Part shown: positions 1-8,894 of the stretch, one piece after another | How the letters are laid out: every line of letters begins with the position of its first letter | Position numbering within the stretch: the stretch's first letter is position 1 | NCBI RefSeq assembly: GCF_900128465.1 | Contig: NZ_LT635868.1 | Location: 60,736-104,560, forward strand | DNA from: Actinomyces bouchesdurhonensis | Lineage (GTDB): Bacteria > Actinomycetota > Actinomycetes > Actinomycetales > Actinomycetaceae | Length of the DNA: 43,825 nt | Direction of reading: 5' to 3' | Position numbers and translations under genes: made by a program | Notes under the pieces: generated by a model | Told to the model about the DNA's origin: nothing | Databases searched by the model: none | What the model saw: the letters and a program-made list of their open reading frames with translations, nothing else

Positions 1-2490
1 GTTCAGGGAGCACAGTGACAGGGCGCGCGCCCGCTGGTCGATGCCGATCCACTCGTGCTCTGCCCAGTAGCGCTCGAGCACGTCGTCCCACTGGTCCTCG
101 CCCCACGGGGCGACCACCTGGGTGCGCGAGGCCTCGTCCAGGCGCGCCAAGGCCTCGACGTTGTCGCGACTCATCGCCTCCACACGCTCGAACAACGCGC
201 CACGGATCGCCGTGCGGAACGCGTGACGGTTCGCGCTAAAGGGAACGGTCCCGTCCTCCCGTGCGCCAAACGCCAGCTCCGTGCCCTCCGTGCCCTCGCC
301 ATCGGACGCGGGGAGGGCCTGACCCGTGGACATGGCCTCCCACTCGTCCAGCAGCGAGGAGTCGACCGCGCGGATCAGCGCCGACAGCCACGCAATGATC
401 GAACGCAGCTCGTCCGTCATCAGCTCGTCGGGCACGATCTGGCGCAGCGCTCGGTACGCGTCCGTCAGGTAGCGCAGCACGATGCCCTCGGAGCAGCCCA
501 CGTCGTAGCGGCCCACGATCCCCGTGAACGTCAGCGCGTTCTCGATCATCTCGCGCACGACCGACTTCGGGGAAATCTCCTGATCCTCGATCCACGGGTT
601 CGCGTGCAGGTACACCGCGAACGCGTCCCCCAGCAGATCGGCGAGCGGGCGCGGCCACGTGACCTCTTCCAGGGCGGCCATGCGCTCGTCGTACTCCATG
701 CCCTGCGCCTTCATCGCGGCCACGGCCTCGGCGCGCGCCGCCTTCTCCTGCGCGAACAGGAGCGGGCGCGGATCCTCCAGGACCGACTCGATGACAGAGA
801 CGACGTCCAGGGCGAAGGTCGGGGACTCCGGGTCCAGCAGCTCGAGCGCCGCCAGCGCGAACGGGGAGAGCGGCTGGTTGAGCGCGAAGTCGTCCGGCAG
901 GTCGGTGGCCGCGCGCAGGCGAGGCTCCCCGGAGGCCGAAGCCTGCGCAGAAGACACGTGCTCGACGACGCCCGCCTGCTTCATCGACGTGTAGATCTCG
1001 CCCAGGCGGCGCAGGTGCGGGTTGCGATCCGTTGGCGGATCGTCGTTGTTGCGCGCCAGCCACACGAGGTGCTCGCCCGGGTCTCGCCCGGCCGCGGGCG
1101 CACCGGCCAGCACGTTGAGTACCATCGCGTGCGTCATCTCGAAACGGCTCGTGAGCTGCTCGGGGGCCGCGTCCACGAGTCGCTCAAAGGTCGAACGCGT
1201 CCACGAGATTTCGCCCTCGCTCGGGCCCTTGCGCTTCTTCGCCGACTTCTTCGCGGCGCGCTTGGCCTCGCGCGCGTCGCGTGCGGCCTCCTGCGCGGCG
1301 CTCAGGCGTGCGCGCTCACGGGCGGCGTCAACCTCGTGCTCGGGTGCCAGGACGCGCACGAAACCGACCGTGTCGAAGCCGGCGCGGCCCGCGCGACCCG
1401 CGATCTGGTGGAACTCGCGCGCGCTCACGTGACGCATGCGCCGACCGTCGTACTTCACGAGTGACGTCATCAGCACCGTGCGGATCGGAACGTTGATGCC
1501 CACGCCCAGCGTGTCCGTGCCGCACACGATCGGCAGCAGGCCAGCCTGCGTGAGGCGCTCGACGAGGCGGCGGTAGCGCGGCAGCATGCCCGCGTGGTGC
1601 ACGCCGATGCCCTGCGCGAGCAGCGACTTCAGGGTCTGCCCGAAGCCCTTCGTAAACGACACGCCCGCCAGCTGCGCGGCAATCGCCTTCTTCTGCTCCG
1701 GCGACAACAGCGAGGAGCGGTCGAACGACTGCGCGGTCGCCACGGCCTCGCGCTGGGAGAAGTGCACGATGTAGACGGGCCAGCGGCCCTCGCCCAGCAG
1801 CCGCTCAACCGTGTCGTGCAGGCGGTCCACGACGTACTCGAACTCGAGGGGCACGGGACGCTCCGCGTCGTCGATGAGGGACACGTCGCGCCCGGTGCGC
1901 TCCTTCCATGCCCGCTCGAAACGCGTCGTGTCGCCCAGCGTCGCGCTCATCGCCACCACCTGCGGGGTCCTCAGCTCCAGGAGCGGCACCTGCCACGCCC
2001 AGCCGCGCTGGCGATCCCCGTAGAAGTGGAACTCGTCCATGACGATCATGTCCGCGTCCAGCGTGGGACCCTCGCGCAGCGACTGATTCGCCAGGATCTC
2101 GGACGTGCAGCAGATGATGGGCGCGTCGGCGTTCAAGGACACGTCGCCGGTCACCATGCCGACGTTATCCGCGCCGAACAGGGACACCAGATCAAAAAAC
2201 TTCTCCGACACCAGGGCCTTGAGCGGCGCCGTGTAGTAGGAGCGCCCCCCGTGGGCCATCGACGTGAAGTGCGCGGCCAGCGCGATCATCGACTTGCCCG
2301 ACCCCGTGGGGGTCGCCGCAATCACGTGGTTGCCCGCCAGGATCTCCACCAGGGCCTCCTCCTGGTGAGGGTAGAGCGGACGCCCAGTGCCCTGCGCCCA
2401 AGACGTGAAGGCCTCGTACAGGGCATCATCGTCGCCCAGACGCCCCTCATCCTCCAGGTCGTCCAGGATCTCGTTCAAAGTCGCGCTCAT
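1..2490 (-). CDS. DEAD/DEAH-type superfamily II helicase with DUF3516 C-terminus, partial
   Basis: An ATP-dependent RNA/DNA helicase of the Ski2/Mtr4-like group. The ATG at 2490 opens a frame of 830 codons that runs off the left edge without a stop, so the C-terminus is missing. Walker A (ATPTGSGKS) lies near residue 60 and the Walker B/DEAD-box equivalent reads DEFH near residue 151. SAT (AMSATLGDT) and the helicase C-terminal motif QIAGRAGRAGFD follow. A lysine/arginine-rich stretch (AKKSAKKRKG) links the helicase core to the DUF3516-like C-terminal half. Actinobacterial members are roughly this long, so probably only a few tens of residues are lost. The cellular substrate is unknown; RNA turnover or repair is inferred from family only. 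It is divergent from the symporter gene at 2767. Confidence 0.9.
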   Translation of the reverse strand, partial: MSATLNEILDDLEDEGRLGDDDALYEAFTSWAQGTGRPLYPHQEEALVEILAGNHVIAATPTGSGKSMIALAAHFTSMAHGGRSYYTAPLKALVSEKFFDLVSLFGADNVGMVTGDVSLNADAPIICCTSEILANQSLREGPTLDADMIVMDEFHFYGDRQRGWAWQVPLLELRTPQVVAMSATLGDTTRFERAWKERTGRDVSLIDDAERPVPLEFEYVVDRLHDTVERLLGEGRWPVYIVHFSQREAVATAQSFDRSSLLSPEQKKAIAAQLAGVSFTKGFGQTLKSLLAQGIGVHHAGMLPRYRRLVERLTQAGLLPIVCGTDTLGVGINVPIRTVLMTSLVKYDGRRMRHVSAREFHQIAGRAGRAGFDTVGFVRVLAPEHEVDAARERARLSAAQEAARDAREAKRAAKKSAKKRKGPSEGEISWTRSTFERLVDAAPEQLTSRFEMTHAMVLNVLAGAPAAGRDPGEHLVWLARNNDDPPTDRNPHLRRLGEIYTSMKQAGVVEHVSSAQASASGEPRLRAATDLPDDFALNQPLSPFALAALELLDPESPTFALDVVSVIESVLEDPRPLLFAQEKAARAEAVAAMKAQGMEYDERMAALEEVTWPRPLADLLGDAFAVYLHANPWIEDQEISPKSVVREMIENALTFTGIVGRYDVGCSEGIVLRYLTDAYRALRQIVPDELMTDELRSIIAWLSALIRAVDSSLLDEWEAMSTGQALPASDGEGTEGTELAFGAREDGTVPFSANRHAFRTAIRGALFERVEAMSRDNVEALARLDEASRTQVVAPWGEDQWDDVLERYWAEHEWIGIDQRARALSLCSLN

Positions 2491-2635
2491 ACCTTAATTG
2501 TCCCAGAGTGCGCCCACGTCTGCGTCCCCGCACCGCCGCGGCCTTCCCGCAGCTCATCGACGAGGCCGAGGCGGCACACACGAACATGCGACGGTGGGTG
2601 AAAGCATCGAGGCGACGGCGCGCACACATCGAGAC

Positions 2636-2650
2636 GTTACGCGCCGTAAC
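2636..2650. promoter_or_regulatory. candidate operator, 15-bp inverted repeat
   Basis: GTTACG and CGTAAC arms separated by three bases form a perfect inverted repeat. It ends eight bases before the putative -35 of the symporter promoter, which is a plausible position for a regulator site. No cognate regulator is identifiable here. Confidence 0.3.
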
Positions 2651-2658
2651 CTCAGCCA

Positions 2659-2687
2659 TGTGGCAAGATGAACAGGTCCCATACAAT
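2659..2687 (+). promoter_or_regulatory. candidate promoter of the AgcS symporter gene
   Basis: A good -10 hexamer TACAAT lies at 2682-2687, with a weak -35 (TGTGGC) 17 bases upstream. It is about 80 bases ahead of the GTG start at 2767. Confidence 0.35.
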
Positions 2688-2766
2688 GCGCGGGCGCGGC
2701 CCGCGAAGTGCGCGAGGTCCCGTGACGTAACCACGGCCTCGTCGATAGACACCCCGGGAGGTTCCT

Positions 2767-4251
2767 GTGGAACAGATAGCTGCGATCGAAAAGGACATCG
2801 CCGACTGGATCACGATGCACCTGACGATCGTCATCCTGATCGGCGTGGGCCTCTTCCTCACGGGACGTTCCCTGGCTGTCCAGGTGCGCCTCTTCCCGGA
2901 GATGATCCGCACCGTCTTGGACTCGCGCAAGGGCGCTGAGGGCGGTATTTCCTCCTTCCAGGCCTTCGCGATCTCGCTGGCCGCGCGCGTGGGCATCGGC
3001 AATGTGTTCGGCGTTGCGGCCGCGCTGCTCATGGGTGGTCCCGGCGCGATCTTCTGGATGTGGGTCGTGGCCCTGGTCGGCATGGCCACTGCGTTCTTCG
3101 AGGCGACGCTCGCCCAGATTTTCAAGGTCAAACACTCGGACGGCTCTTTTCGAGGCGGCCCCGCTTACTACATGAAGCGCGGTATGAAGAACCGCACGCT
3201 AGCCAACATTTTCGCCGTCATCACCGTCATTACTTGCGGTGTCGTCATCACCTCCGTGCAGTCCAATGCGATCGCCGGTACGCTCACGAGCGCATTCGGA
3301 GAGGCCGCTCAGCAGCCCCTGGCCGGCGCGGGCGGCTTCTCCGCGGCGCAGCTGACGATCGCGGGCCTGATCTTCGTCTTCTCGGCGATGGTCATCTTCG
3401 GCGGCATTCGTACGGTCGCCCGCGTCACAGAGTGGATGGCCCCAATCATGGCGACGATCTACGTCATCATGGTCGCGATCATCTGCCTCTTGAACATCAC
3501 GCAGTTCGGCGTCGTGCTGGGCCAGATCTTTGCGTCTGCTTTCTCTGCTCAGGCAACGGTCGGCGGCCTGGGCGGCGGCATCATCGCCGCGATGATCAAC
3601 GGCACCAAGCGCGGCCTCTTCTCCAACGAGGCCGGCCAGGGTACCGCTCCGAACGCGGCGGCTACCGCGACCGTGTCCCACCCTGTGCGCCAGGGCCTCA
3701 TCCAGTCCCTCGGCGTCTTCATCGACACCATCGTCGTGTGCACCGCGACTGCCTTCGTGATCCTGCTCGCAGGCCCCGAGGTGTGGGGTGGCGACGGCGT
3801 TGATCCCTCGAACTTGACCACCCTGGCCGTCGCCAACGAGCTGGGCGCGTGGACGATCGTCCCCATGGCCATCCTGATCTTCGTCCTGGCGTACTCATCG
3901 GTCATCGCGGCCTACGTCTACTCCGACACCAACATGTCCTTCGTGTTCGGCGACGCGCGTTGGGCGACCTGGACTGTGCGCGTCGTGTGCGTGGCCTCGG
4001 CGACGATCGGCGCCCTGCTGAGCCTCGATGTCGTGTGGAACGCCGTCGACATCGCGATGGCCGTCATGACGATCACGAACCTGGTGGCCCTCGTGTTCCT
4101 GTCGCGCTGGGTCGTTGGCGCGCTCAAGGATTACCAGGCCCAGCGCAAGGCTGGCGTCGACGACCCCGTTTTCGTCGGTCGGGGCAACCCGCTCCTACCC
4201 GGCGACGTTCCAGGTGGCGTCTGGAAGCGTCCCAAGGAGAAGAAGCGCTGA
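2767..4251 (+). CDS. alanine/glycine:cation symporter, AgcS family
   Basis: Integral membrane Na+ (or H+)-coupled amino acid symporter of 494 residues, normal for the family. The GTG start is fixed by GGGAGG at 2757-2762. About ten hydrophobic segments are visible. The family signature region reads SLAARVGIGNVFGVA near residue 72, and a second conserved stretch (GTKRGLFSNEAGQGTAPNAAA) lies near residue 279. The N-terminus carries a short amphipathic segment before the first membrane span. Substrate is inferred to be alanine or glycine; D-alanine is also possible in this family. The gene stands alone and is followed by two tandem hairpins. Confidence 0.93.
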   Translation: MEQIAAIEKDIADWITMHLTIVILIGVGLFLTGRSLAVQVRLFPEMIRTVLDSRKGAEGGISSFQAFAISLAARVGIGNVFGVAAALLMGGPGAIFWMWVVALVGMATAFFEATLAQIFKVKHSDGSFRGGPAYYMKRGMKNRTLANIFAVITVITCGVVITSVQSNAIAGTLTSAFGEAAQQPLAGAGGFSAAQLTIAGLIFVFSAMVIFGGIRTVARVTEWMAPIMATIYVIMVAIICLLNITQFGVVLGQIFASAFSAQATVGGLGGGIIAAMINGTKRGLFSNEAGQGTAPNAAATATVSHPVRQGLIQSLGVFIDTIVVCTATAFVILLAGPEVWGGDGVDPSNLTTLAVANELGAWTIVPMAILIFVLAYSSVIAAYVYSDTNMSFVFGDARWATWTVRVVCVASATIGALLSLDVVWNAVDIAMAVMTITNLVALVFLSRWVVGALKDYQAQRKAGVDDPVFVGRGNPLLPGDVPGGVWKRPKEKKR

Positions 4252-4261
4252 CAGTGTGGAT

Positions 4262-4297
4262 CGTCGGGTGCGTGGGGTATGCCTCGCGCACCCGACG
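4262..4297 (+). terminator. terminator hairpin after the AgcS gene
   Basis: A perfect 11-bp stem (CGTCGGGTGCG pairing with CGCACCCGACG) with a 14-base loop lies 10 bases after the stop codon. No U-tract is present, as is common in high-GC actinobacteria. Confidence 0.55.
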
Positions 4298-4304
4298 CGC
4301 ACCC

Positions 4305-4336
4305 GGGTCCGGAACGCCTACGCGCGTGCCGGACCC
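4305..4336 (+). terminator. second tandem hairpin after the AgcS gene
   Basis: A perfect 8-bp stem (GGGTCCGG with CCGGACCC) immediately follows the first hairpin. Together they look like a tandem terminator. Confidence 0.4.
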
Positions 4337-4436
4337 TGTGCATTCCGCTACCGTTGCCCGGCCTCGTCTATTCCCTCTTGGCCCAGGCCTGGCAGCCGAC
4401 TGCGCTTCACCCGCTCGCCTTCCGTGCCGCACGGGT

Positions 4437-4442
4437 TAGGCT
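4437..4442 (+). promoter_or_regulatory. -10 element for a probable leaderless transcript
   Basis: TAGGCT is followed by six bases and then the ATG at 4449, which places the transcription start on the A of the start codon. There is no Shine-Dalgarno sequence in front of that ATG, which fits leaderless translation. Confidence 0.45.
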
Positions 4443-4448
4443 ACTGCC

Positions 4449-5216
4449 ATGAGAATTGCACGTTTTTCCGATGGTACGAATCCGGTGTACGGTGCCCTCG
4501 AGGAGGGGTCGACGAGAATTGTGGGACTTAAAGGTGACCCGCTGTTTTCGCCCGTGGAGCCCTCCGGCCTGATCTACGAGCTGGATGAGGTGCGCCTGCT
4601 CTCCCCGGTGATCCCGCGCTCCAAGGTTGTGGGCATCGGCAACAATTACTCGGATGCACCGATTGGTTCCGATGAGCGGCCCGATCCGCCGATCTTCCTG
4701 AAGGCCAATACATCTGTCATCGGCCCGGATGATCCGATTGCGATCCCCGCATGGTCGAGCGATGTGATCTTCGAAGGTGAGCTCGCGATTGTCATCAAGT
4801 CGCTGGCCAAGGACGTGGGCGCCTCGGACGCGCCGCAGGTCATCCTCGGCTACACGATCGCCAACGATGCGACTGCCCGCGACGCCATGACGGGTGGCCC
4901 CTGGTCGCGCGGAAAGTCTTTCGACACGTCCTGCCCGCTGGGACCGTGGATCACGGTAGACCCCGCCCTTGACGTCACGAACCTGGCGATCCGCTCCTAC
5001 CTGAACGGGGAGAAGGCTCAGGACAGCTCGACTGCGCACATGATCTGGGACCCCTTTGAGTTGGTTTCCTACGTGTCCCACCAGATGACGCTGTTGCCCG
5101 GCGACGTGATCGCCACGGGTGCTCCCGCGGGTTGTGGCCGCGTGGATGCTGGAGATCGCGTGGAGATCGAGATTGAGGGCATTGGACGCCTGACGAATCC
5201 CGTCGTGCGAGCCTAA
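4449..5216 (+). CDS. fumarylacetoacetate hydrolase (FAH) family protein, lid dyad absent
   Basis: A 255-residue member of the FAH/FAHD superfamily, closest in layout to the mycobacterial FAH protein encoded near gltX. Metal-binding residues are kept: FEGELAIV gives E109 and E111, and NDATARD gives D140. The C-terminal block PGDVIATGAPAGCG is also conserved. The lid loop normally reads NYADHxxE, with the His and Glu forming the catalytic dyad in FAHD1. Here it reads NYSDAPIG, so the His is Ala70 and no Glu follows, and the loop is about two residues shorter. Hydrolase or decarboxylase activity may therefore be lost or changed. The start is the only sensible ATG and appears leaderless. Substrate unknown. 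Confidence 0.85.
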   Translation: MRIARFSDGTNPVYGALEEGSTRIVGLKGDPLFSPVEPSGLIYELDEVRLLSPVIPRSKVVGIGNNYSDAPIGSDERPDPPIFLKANTSVIGPDDPIAIPAWSSDVIFEGELAIVIKSLAKDVGASDAPQVILGYTIANDATARDAMTGGPWSRGKSFDTSCPLGPWITVDPALDVTNLAIRSYLNGEKAQDSSTAHMIWDPFELVSYVSHQMTLLPGDVIATGAPAGCGRVDAGDRVEIEIEGIGRLTNPVVRA

Positions 5217-5280
5217 TCGTGTGGCCTCTGTGATAGGATTACGTCGCTTTGACAATATCTCCGTCGCATAGGAGCACACC

Positions 5281-6765
5281 GTGAGCGAACCCCAGTCATC
5301 GGGCGCTCTGGCCGTCGAAATGGCCGGCCTGGACGTCATCCCCGAATCCGATCGCAAGGGGAAACCCTCCGACCTGTTCATGCCGTGGTTCGCGGCGAAC
5401 ATCTCGGTCCTGGGTATCTCGTGGGGCTCGTGGGTCCTCGGCTTCGGCCTCTCCCTGGCCCAGGCGATCGTCGTGTCTGTCGTGGGCGTCGCGCTCTCCT
5501 TCGTCGTGTGCGGCCTCATCGCTATCGCCGGCAAGCGCGGCTCCGCGCCGACGCTGGTCCTGTCGCGCGCGGCCTTCGGCTTCAACGGCAACCGCGTGTC
5601 GGCGGCGATCTCGTGGATCCTGACGGTGGGCTGGGAGACCTTCCTGGCGATCATGGCCGTCCAGGCCACGGCCACCGTCATGGGGGCGCTCGGCTTCACG
5701 AACCATGTCGTCGCACAGATCATCGCCCTGATCCTCGTCGTCGTCCTGGCGGCAGGCTCGGGCATCCTCGGTTTCGAGGCGATCATGAAGGTTCAGACGT
5801 GGATCACGTGGGCCACGGCGGCCCTGACGATCGTCTACCTGGTGCTCGTCGCCCCGACGATCGACTTCGCGGTCCTCTCCTCGCGCCCCTCGGCGCCCCT
5901 GACGAAGGTGCTGGGTGCGGGCTGCATGCTCCTCGTGGGCTTTGGTTTCGGCTGGATCAATGCGGCCGCGGACTACTCGCGCTACCTGCCTCGCGCTGCC
6001 TCGACGCGGGGCGTGGTCGGGTGGACGACGCTCGGCGCGGCGCTGCCCACGGTCATCCTGGTCTTCTTCGGCATTCTCCTGGTCGGCTCGGCGAACGAGT
6101 CCCTCTCTGATGCAATCGGCAAGGACCCGATCGGCGCGCTCACCACGCTGCTGCCGACGTGGTTCCTGATTCCTTTCGCGCTGGTCGCGATCCTGGGCCT
6201 GATCGGCGGCATCGTCATGGACATCTACTCGTCGGGCCTGTCGCTTCTGGCCACGGGCGTGCCCGTCTCGCGCCCGGTCGCGACCGCGATTGACGGCACG
6301 ATCATGACGGTCGGAACGATCGTCGTCGTGTTCTTCGCGGACTCCTTCCTGACCCCCTTCACGGCGTTCCTCACGACCCTGGGTGTTGTGATCGCCGCGT
6401 GGGGTGGCGTCATGCTCGCGGACATCGCGCTGCGTCGCAAGGACTACGACGAGCCCTCCCTCTTCACGCCGTCGGGCCGCTACGGCTCGGTGAACTGGGG
6501 TGCGGTCGCCTCCCTGATCGTCGGCTCGCTGGTGGGCTGGGGTCTCGTCGTCAACGCGAACGCGTCCTGGCTGTCCTGGCAGGGCTACCTCCTCGGCCCC
6601 CTGGGTGGTCGCGAGGGTGACTGGGCGGGCGCCAATATCGGCATCCTCCTAGCAATGGTCGTGGGTTTCGTCGGCTACTGGGCAACCAGCGCGGGCCGCG
6701 TGCGCGCGCAGGAGAAGTTGGCCTCGCGCACGTACGCGCAGGGCGCGGAAGAAGGTGAGCAATGA
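5281..6765 (+). CDS. NCS1-family purine/cytosine permease
   Basis: A 494-residue integral membrane transporter of the nucleobase:cation symporter-1 family (PurP/CodB-like). It has about twelve hydrophobic segments, a cytosolic N-terminus reading PESDRKGKPSDLFMPWFAAN, and the conserved region SRAAFGFNGNRV in the third membrane region. The GTG start at 5281 is preceded by AGGAG at 5271-5275. The stop codon overlaps the ATG of the phosphorylase gene (ATGA), so the two are translationally coupled. That suggests import of a purine base or nucleoside for the downstream enzyme. The exact substrate cannot be read from sequence. Confidence 0.9.
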   Translation: MSEPQSSGALAVEMAGLDVIPESDRKGKPSDLFMPWFAANISVLGISWGSWVLGFGLSLAQAIVVSVVGVALSFVVCGLIAIAGKRGSAPTLVLSRAAFGFNGNRVSAAISWILTVGWETFLAIMAVQATATVMGALGFTNHVVAQIIALILVVVLAAGSGILGFEAIMKVQTWITWATAALTIVYLVLVAPTIDFAVLSSRPSAPLTKVLGAGCMLLVGFGFGWINAAADYSRYLPRAASTRGVVGWTTLGAALPTVILVFFGILLVGSANESLSDAIGKDPIGALTTLLPTWFLIPFALVAILGLIGGIVMDIYSSGLSLLATGVPVSRPVATAIDGTIMTVGTIVVVFFADSFLTPFTAFLTTLGVVIAAWGGVMLADIALRRKDYDEPSLFTPSGRYGSVNWGAVASLIVGSLVGWGLVVNANASWLSWQGYLLGPLGGREGDWAGANIGILLAMVVGFVGYWATSAGRVRAQEKLASRTYAQGAEEGEQ

Positions 6766-7559
6766 GCGTCGACCCGCGCTTCACGGACGCTCTCCTTGAC
6801 GAGGAGGCCGTGGTCGGCGGTCGCGTCCTCACTGACCTCGCGGGACGCCCCGACGCGCTCGTCGTGCTCGGGTCCGGCCTGGCCGATGCCCTCGACGAGG
6901 CCTGGGGCGTTCCTGCGGGCATGGTTCCCCTGGGAGACATCCCCGGCGTTGTTGCGCCGGTCGCGGACGGGCACGGCGGCGAGCTGCGCGCGTACGAGAC
7001 GAGCGGGGGAGTAGTCCTCGTGGCCACAGGCCGCACCCATCTCTACGAGGGGATGGGTGCCCGACCTGTCACGGCCCTGGTCCGCGCCGCCGTGGCCGCG
7101 GGTATCAGCCGCGCGGTCCTCACCAACGCGAACGGCTGTCTGAAGCCCTGGAACCTGGGTGATGTCATGGCGATTACCGACCACGTGAATCTCAGTGGCG
7201 CCTCGCCCTTCGATGGGCCGCTGTTCCTGGACGTGTCGACCGTGTGGGACGCGTGTATGACGGGGGTTCTGCGTGGGGTGTGCCAACGTGAGGGTACTTA
7301 CGCGATCTTGCGCGGTCCCGAGTACCAGACCGTGGCTGAGAGCCGCATTCTCGCGGGCCTTGGTGTGGACTGCGTGGGCATGTCGACCGTCATGGAGGCG
7401 ATCACCCTGCACGCCTTGGGCGTGCGCGTCGCCGGCATGTCGGTCGTTTCTGACCTGTCCTTCGCCGACGCGCCCACCGATCCGACCGCCGTTGTCGAGG
7501 CTGCGTCCGCGGCCCGGCAGACCGTGGTTGTCGGCATCGAGGCGGCTCTGAAAGCCTAA
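6762..7559 (+). CDS. purine nucleoside phosphorylase, PNP/MTAP family, with altered base-specificity residues
   Basis: A 265-residue trimeric-type purine nucleoside phosphorylase that cleaves nucleosides with phosphate. Phosphate- and ribose-site motifs are intact: GSGL at 37-40, GHGGE at 70-74, RTHLYEG at 91-97, TNANG at 121-125 and GMST at 206-209. The base pocket differs from ordinary 6-oxopurine PNPs. The residue equal to human Glu201 is Gln189 (GPEYQTVAE), and the residue equal to human Asn243 is Asp231 (SVVSDLS). Asp at the second position is characteristic of 6-aminopurine acceptors such as MTA phosphorylase. Adenosine or methylthioadenosine is thus a more likely substrate than inosine or guanosine. 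It overlaps the permease by four bases. Confidence 0.88.
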   Translation: MSVDPRFTDALLDEEAVVGGRVLTDLAGRPDALVVLGSGLADALDEAWGVPAGMVPLGDIPGVVAPVADGHGGELRAYETSGGVVLVATGRTHLYEGMGARPVTALVRAAVAAGISRAVLTNANGCLKPWNLGDVMAITDHVNLSGASPFDGPLFLDVSTVWDACMTGVLRGVCQREGTYAILRGPEYQTVAESRILAGLGVDCVGMSTVMEAITLHALGVRVAGMSVVSDLSFADAPTDPTAVVEAASAARQTVVVGIEAALKA

Positions 7560-7578
7560 GCGGGCAGACACGAGAAGA

Positions 7579-8763
7579 TCAGAGCAGGGCGAGTATCCGC
7601 TCCACGATCCGCGAGGCCACGTCGGGGGCGCACGCCAGGTTGATGCGAGCCCACGAGGCGTAGTCGGTGCCCAGTGTGCGCCCCTCGTTGGCGGCGATGT
7701 GTGCGCGTTCGCGCAGGGCCGCAGCGGGGGAGAGGGGTCCCAGGTCGACGCCCTCGAAGCCCCACCAGGTCAGGTAGGTGCCCTCGGGGCGCACGAAGTC
7801 GATTGGGGTGTCGGCTAGAGAGCGCTCGACGAGGTCCACGTTCGAGCGGACCAGGTCCTTCACTTCGCGCTGCCAGGCGTCGCCTCTCTCGTAGGCGGCG
7901 ATCGCGCCGAGCGTGCCGATGACGTTGGCGTCGTGGCGCACGTCGGCGGCAAACACGTCCCAGCGCTCGCGCAGAGCCTCGTCGGGCAGGATCACCTGCG
8001 CGGAGGGAAGCCCTGCGATGTTCCACCCCTTCGACGCCGCGGTCGCCGTCACCGTGTGGGCGGCAAACGAGGGGCCGAGACTCGCGTAGGAGACGAAAGG
8101 AATCGACTCATCCAAGACCAGGGAGGAGTGGATTTCGTCGGAGAACACGAGGGCGTCGTAGTCGCAGACCACGTCGTGCAGGGCGCGCAGCTCCTCCTCA
8201 CGCAGGACGCGGCCGACCGGGTTCCACGGGTTACACAGGATAACCAGGCCGGCCCCGGCCTCGAGCCCCGCGCGAATCCCCTCCAGATCGAGCGCCCAGC
8301 CGCGCCCGCCTGCGCGCGTGCCGCGCAGCGAGGGCACCTCGATGACGGGATGATCGAACTTGCCCGGAATCGTCAGGAAAGGCATGTAAGCGGGGGTCGG
8401 CACGATGATCGGGGCGCCCGGGCGCAGCAGGTGATCGATCGTCGCCTCAAGCGCGGGCAGGACCGAGGCCACGAGACGAACGTGCGAAGCGTTCACGTCC
8501 CAGCCGAAGCGACGCTTCTGGAACTCCGCGGTCGCCCCCGCGATGCGCGGCTCCAGCCAGGTCGGCTGGTAGCCGAGCAAGCCATCGTCGATCGCTCCTT
8601 TCATCGCGTCGGCCACTTCCGGCGCCGTCCCGAAGTCCATCTCCGCCACCCATGCGCCAATCGTTGGTTCGCCCTTCGTGGTCGTGATACCGGTCCATTT
8701 CAGGGAGCCGGTGCGGTAGAGGTGGGAGTCGGAAAAGAGTCGAACGGACACGGTGTCCTCCAT
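7579..8763 (-). CDS. PLP-dependent aminotransferase class I/II, MalY/PatB-type cystathionine beta-lyase
   Basis: A fold-type I PLP enzyme of 394 residues if the ATG at 8763 is used. An in-frame ATG at 8805 would add 14 residues, and neither has a good ribosome site. Features of the MalY/PatB group are the N-terminal segment GSLKWTG, WVAEMDF, LCNPWNPVGRV in the middle, SDEIHSSL (PLP pyridine and hydroxyl contacts), and ATAASKGWNIAGL with the Schiff-base lysine at about residue 245. Members cleave cystathionine or cysteine conjugates to pyruvate, ammonia and a thiol. It is convergent with the phosphorylase gene, about 20 bases apart, and divergent from gltX. Confidence 0.88.
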   Translation of the reverse strand: MEDTVSVRLFSDSHLYRTGSLKWTGITTTKGEPTIGAWVAEMDFGTAPEVADAMKGAIDDGLLGYQPTWLEPRIAGATAEFQKRRFGWDVNASHVRLVASVLPALEATIDHLLRPGAPIIVPTPAYMPFLTIPGKFDHPVIEVPSLRGTRAGGRGWALDLEGIRAGLEAGAGLVILCNPWNPVGRVLREEELRALHDVVCDYDALVFSDEIHSSLVLDESIPFVSYASLGPSFAAHTVTATAASKGWNIAGLPSAQVILPDEALRERWDVFAADVRHDANVIGTLGAIAAYERGDAWQREVKDLVRSNVDLVERSLADTPIDFVRPEGTYLTWWGFEGVDLGPLSPAAALRERAHIAANEGRTLGTDYASWARINLACAPDVASRIVERILALL

Positions 8764-8894
8764 TACGTTGCGGCGGATACGGCCAGGCCGATCCCTGTCA
8801 TGCACCCAGCGTATCCGCGTGCCCGGCGCGCGTCGCAGCGCGCCCGCCCATCAAGCAAATGCAACAGCCAGCGCTGGAGTAGGATGGGGGAATC

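Noticed and set aside
55-1464. 469-codon plus-strand frame opposite the helicase
   Set aside because: The minus-strand helicase has all its motifs; the plus frame is Arg/His/Val-rich and featureless.
2491-2766. Glycine riboswitch before the AgcS symporter
   Set aside because: I see none of the conserved glycine-aptamer core, and the leader after the predicted promoter is only about 75 bases.
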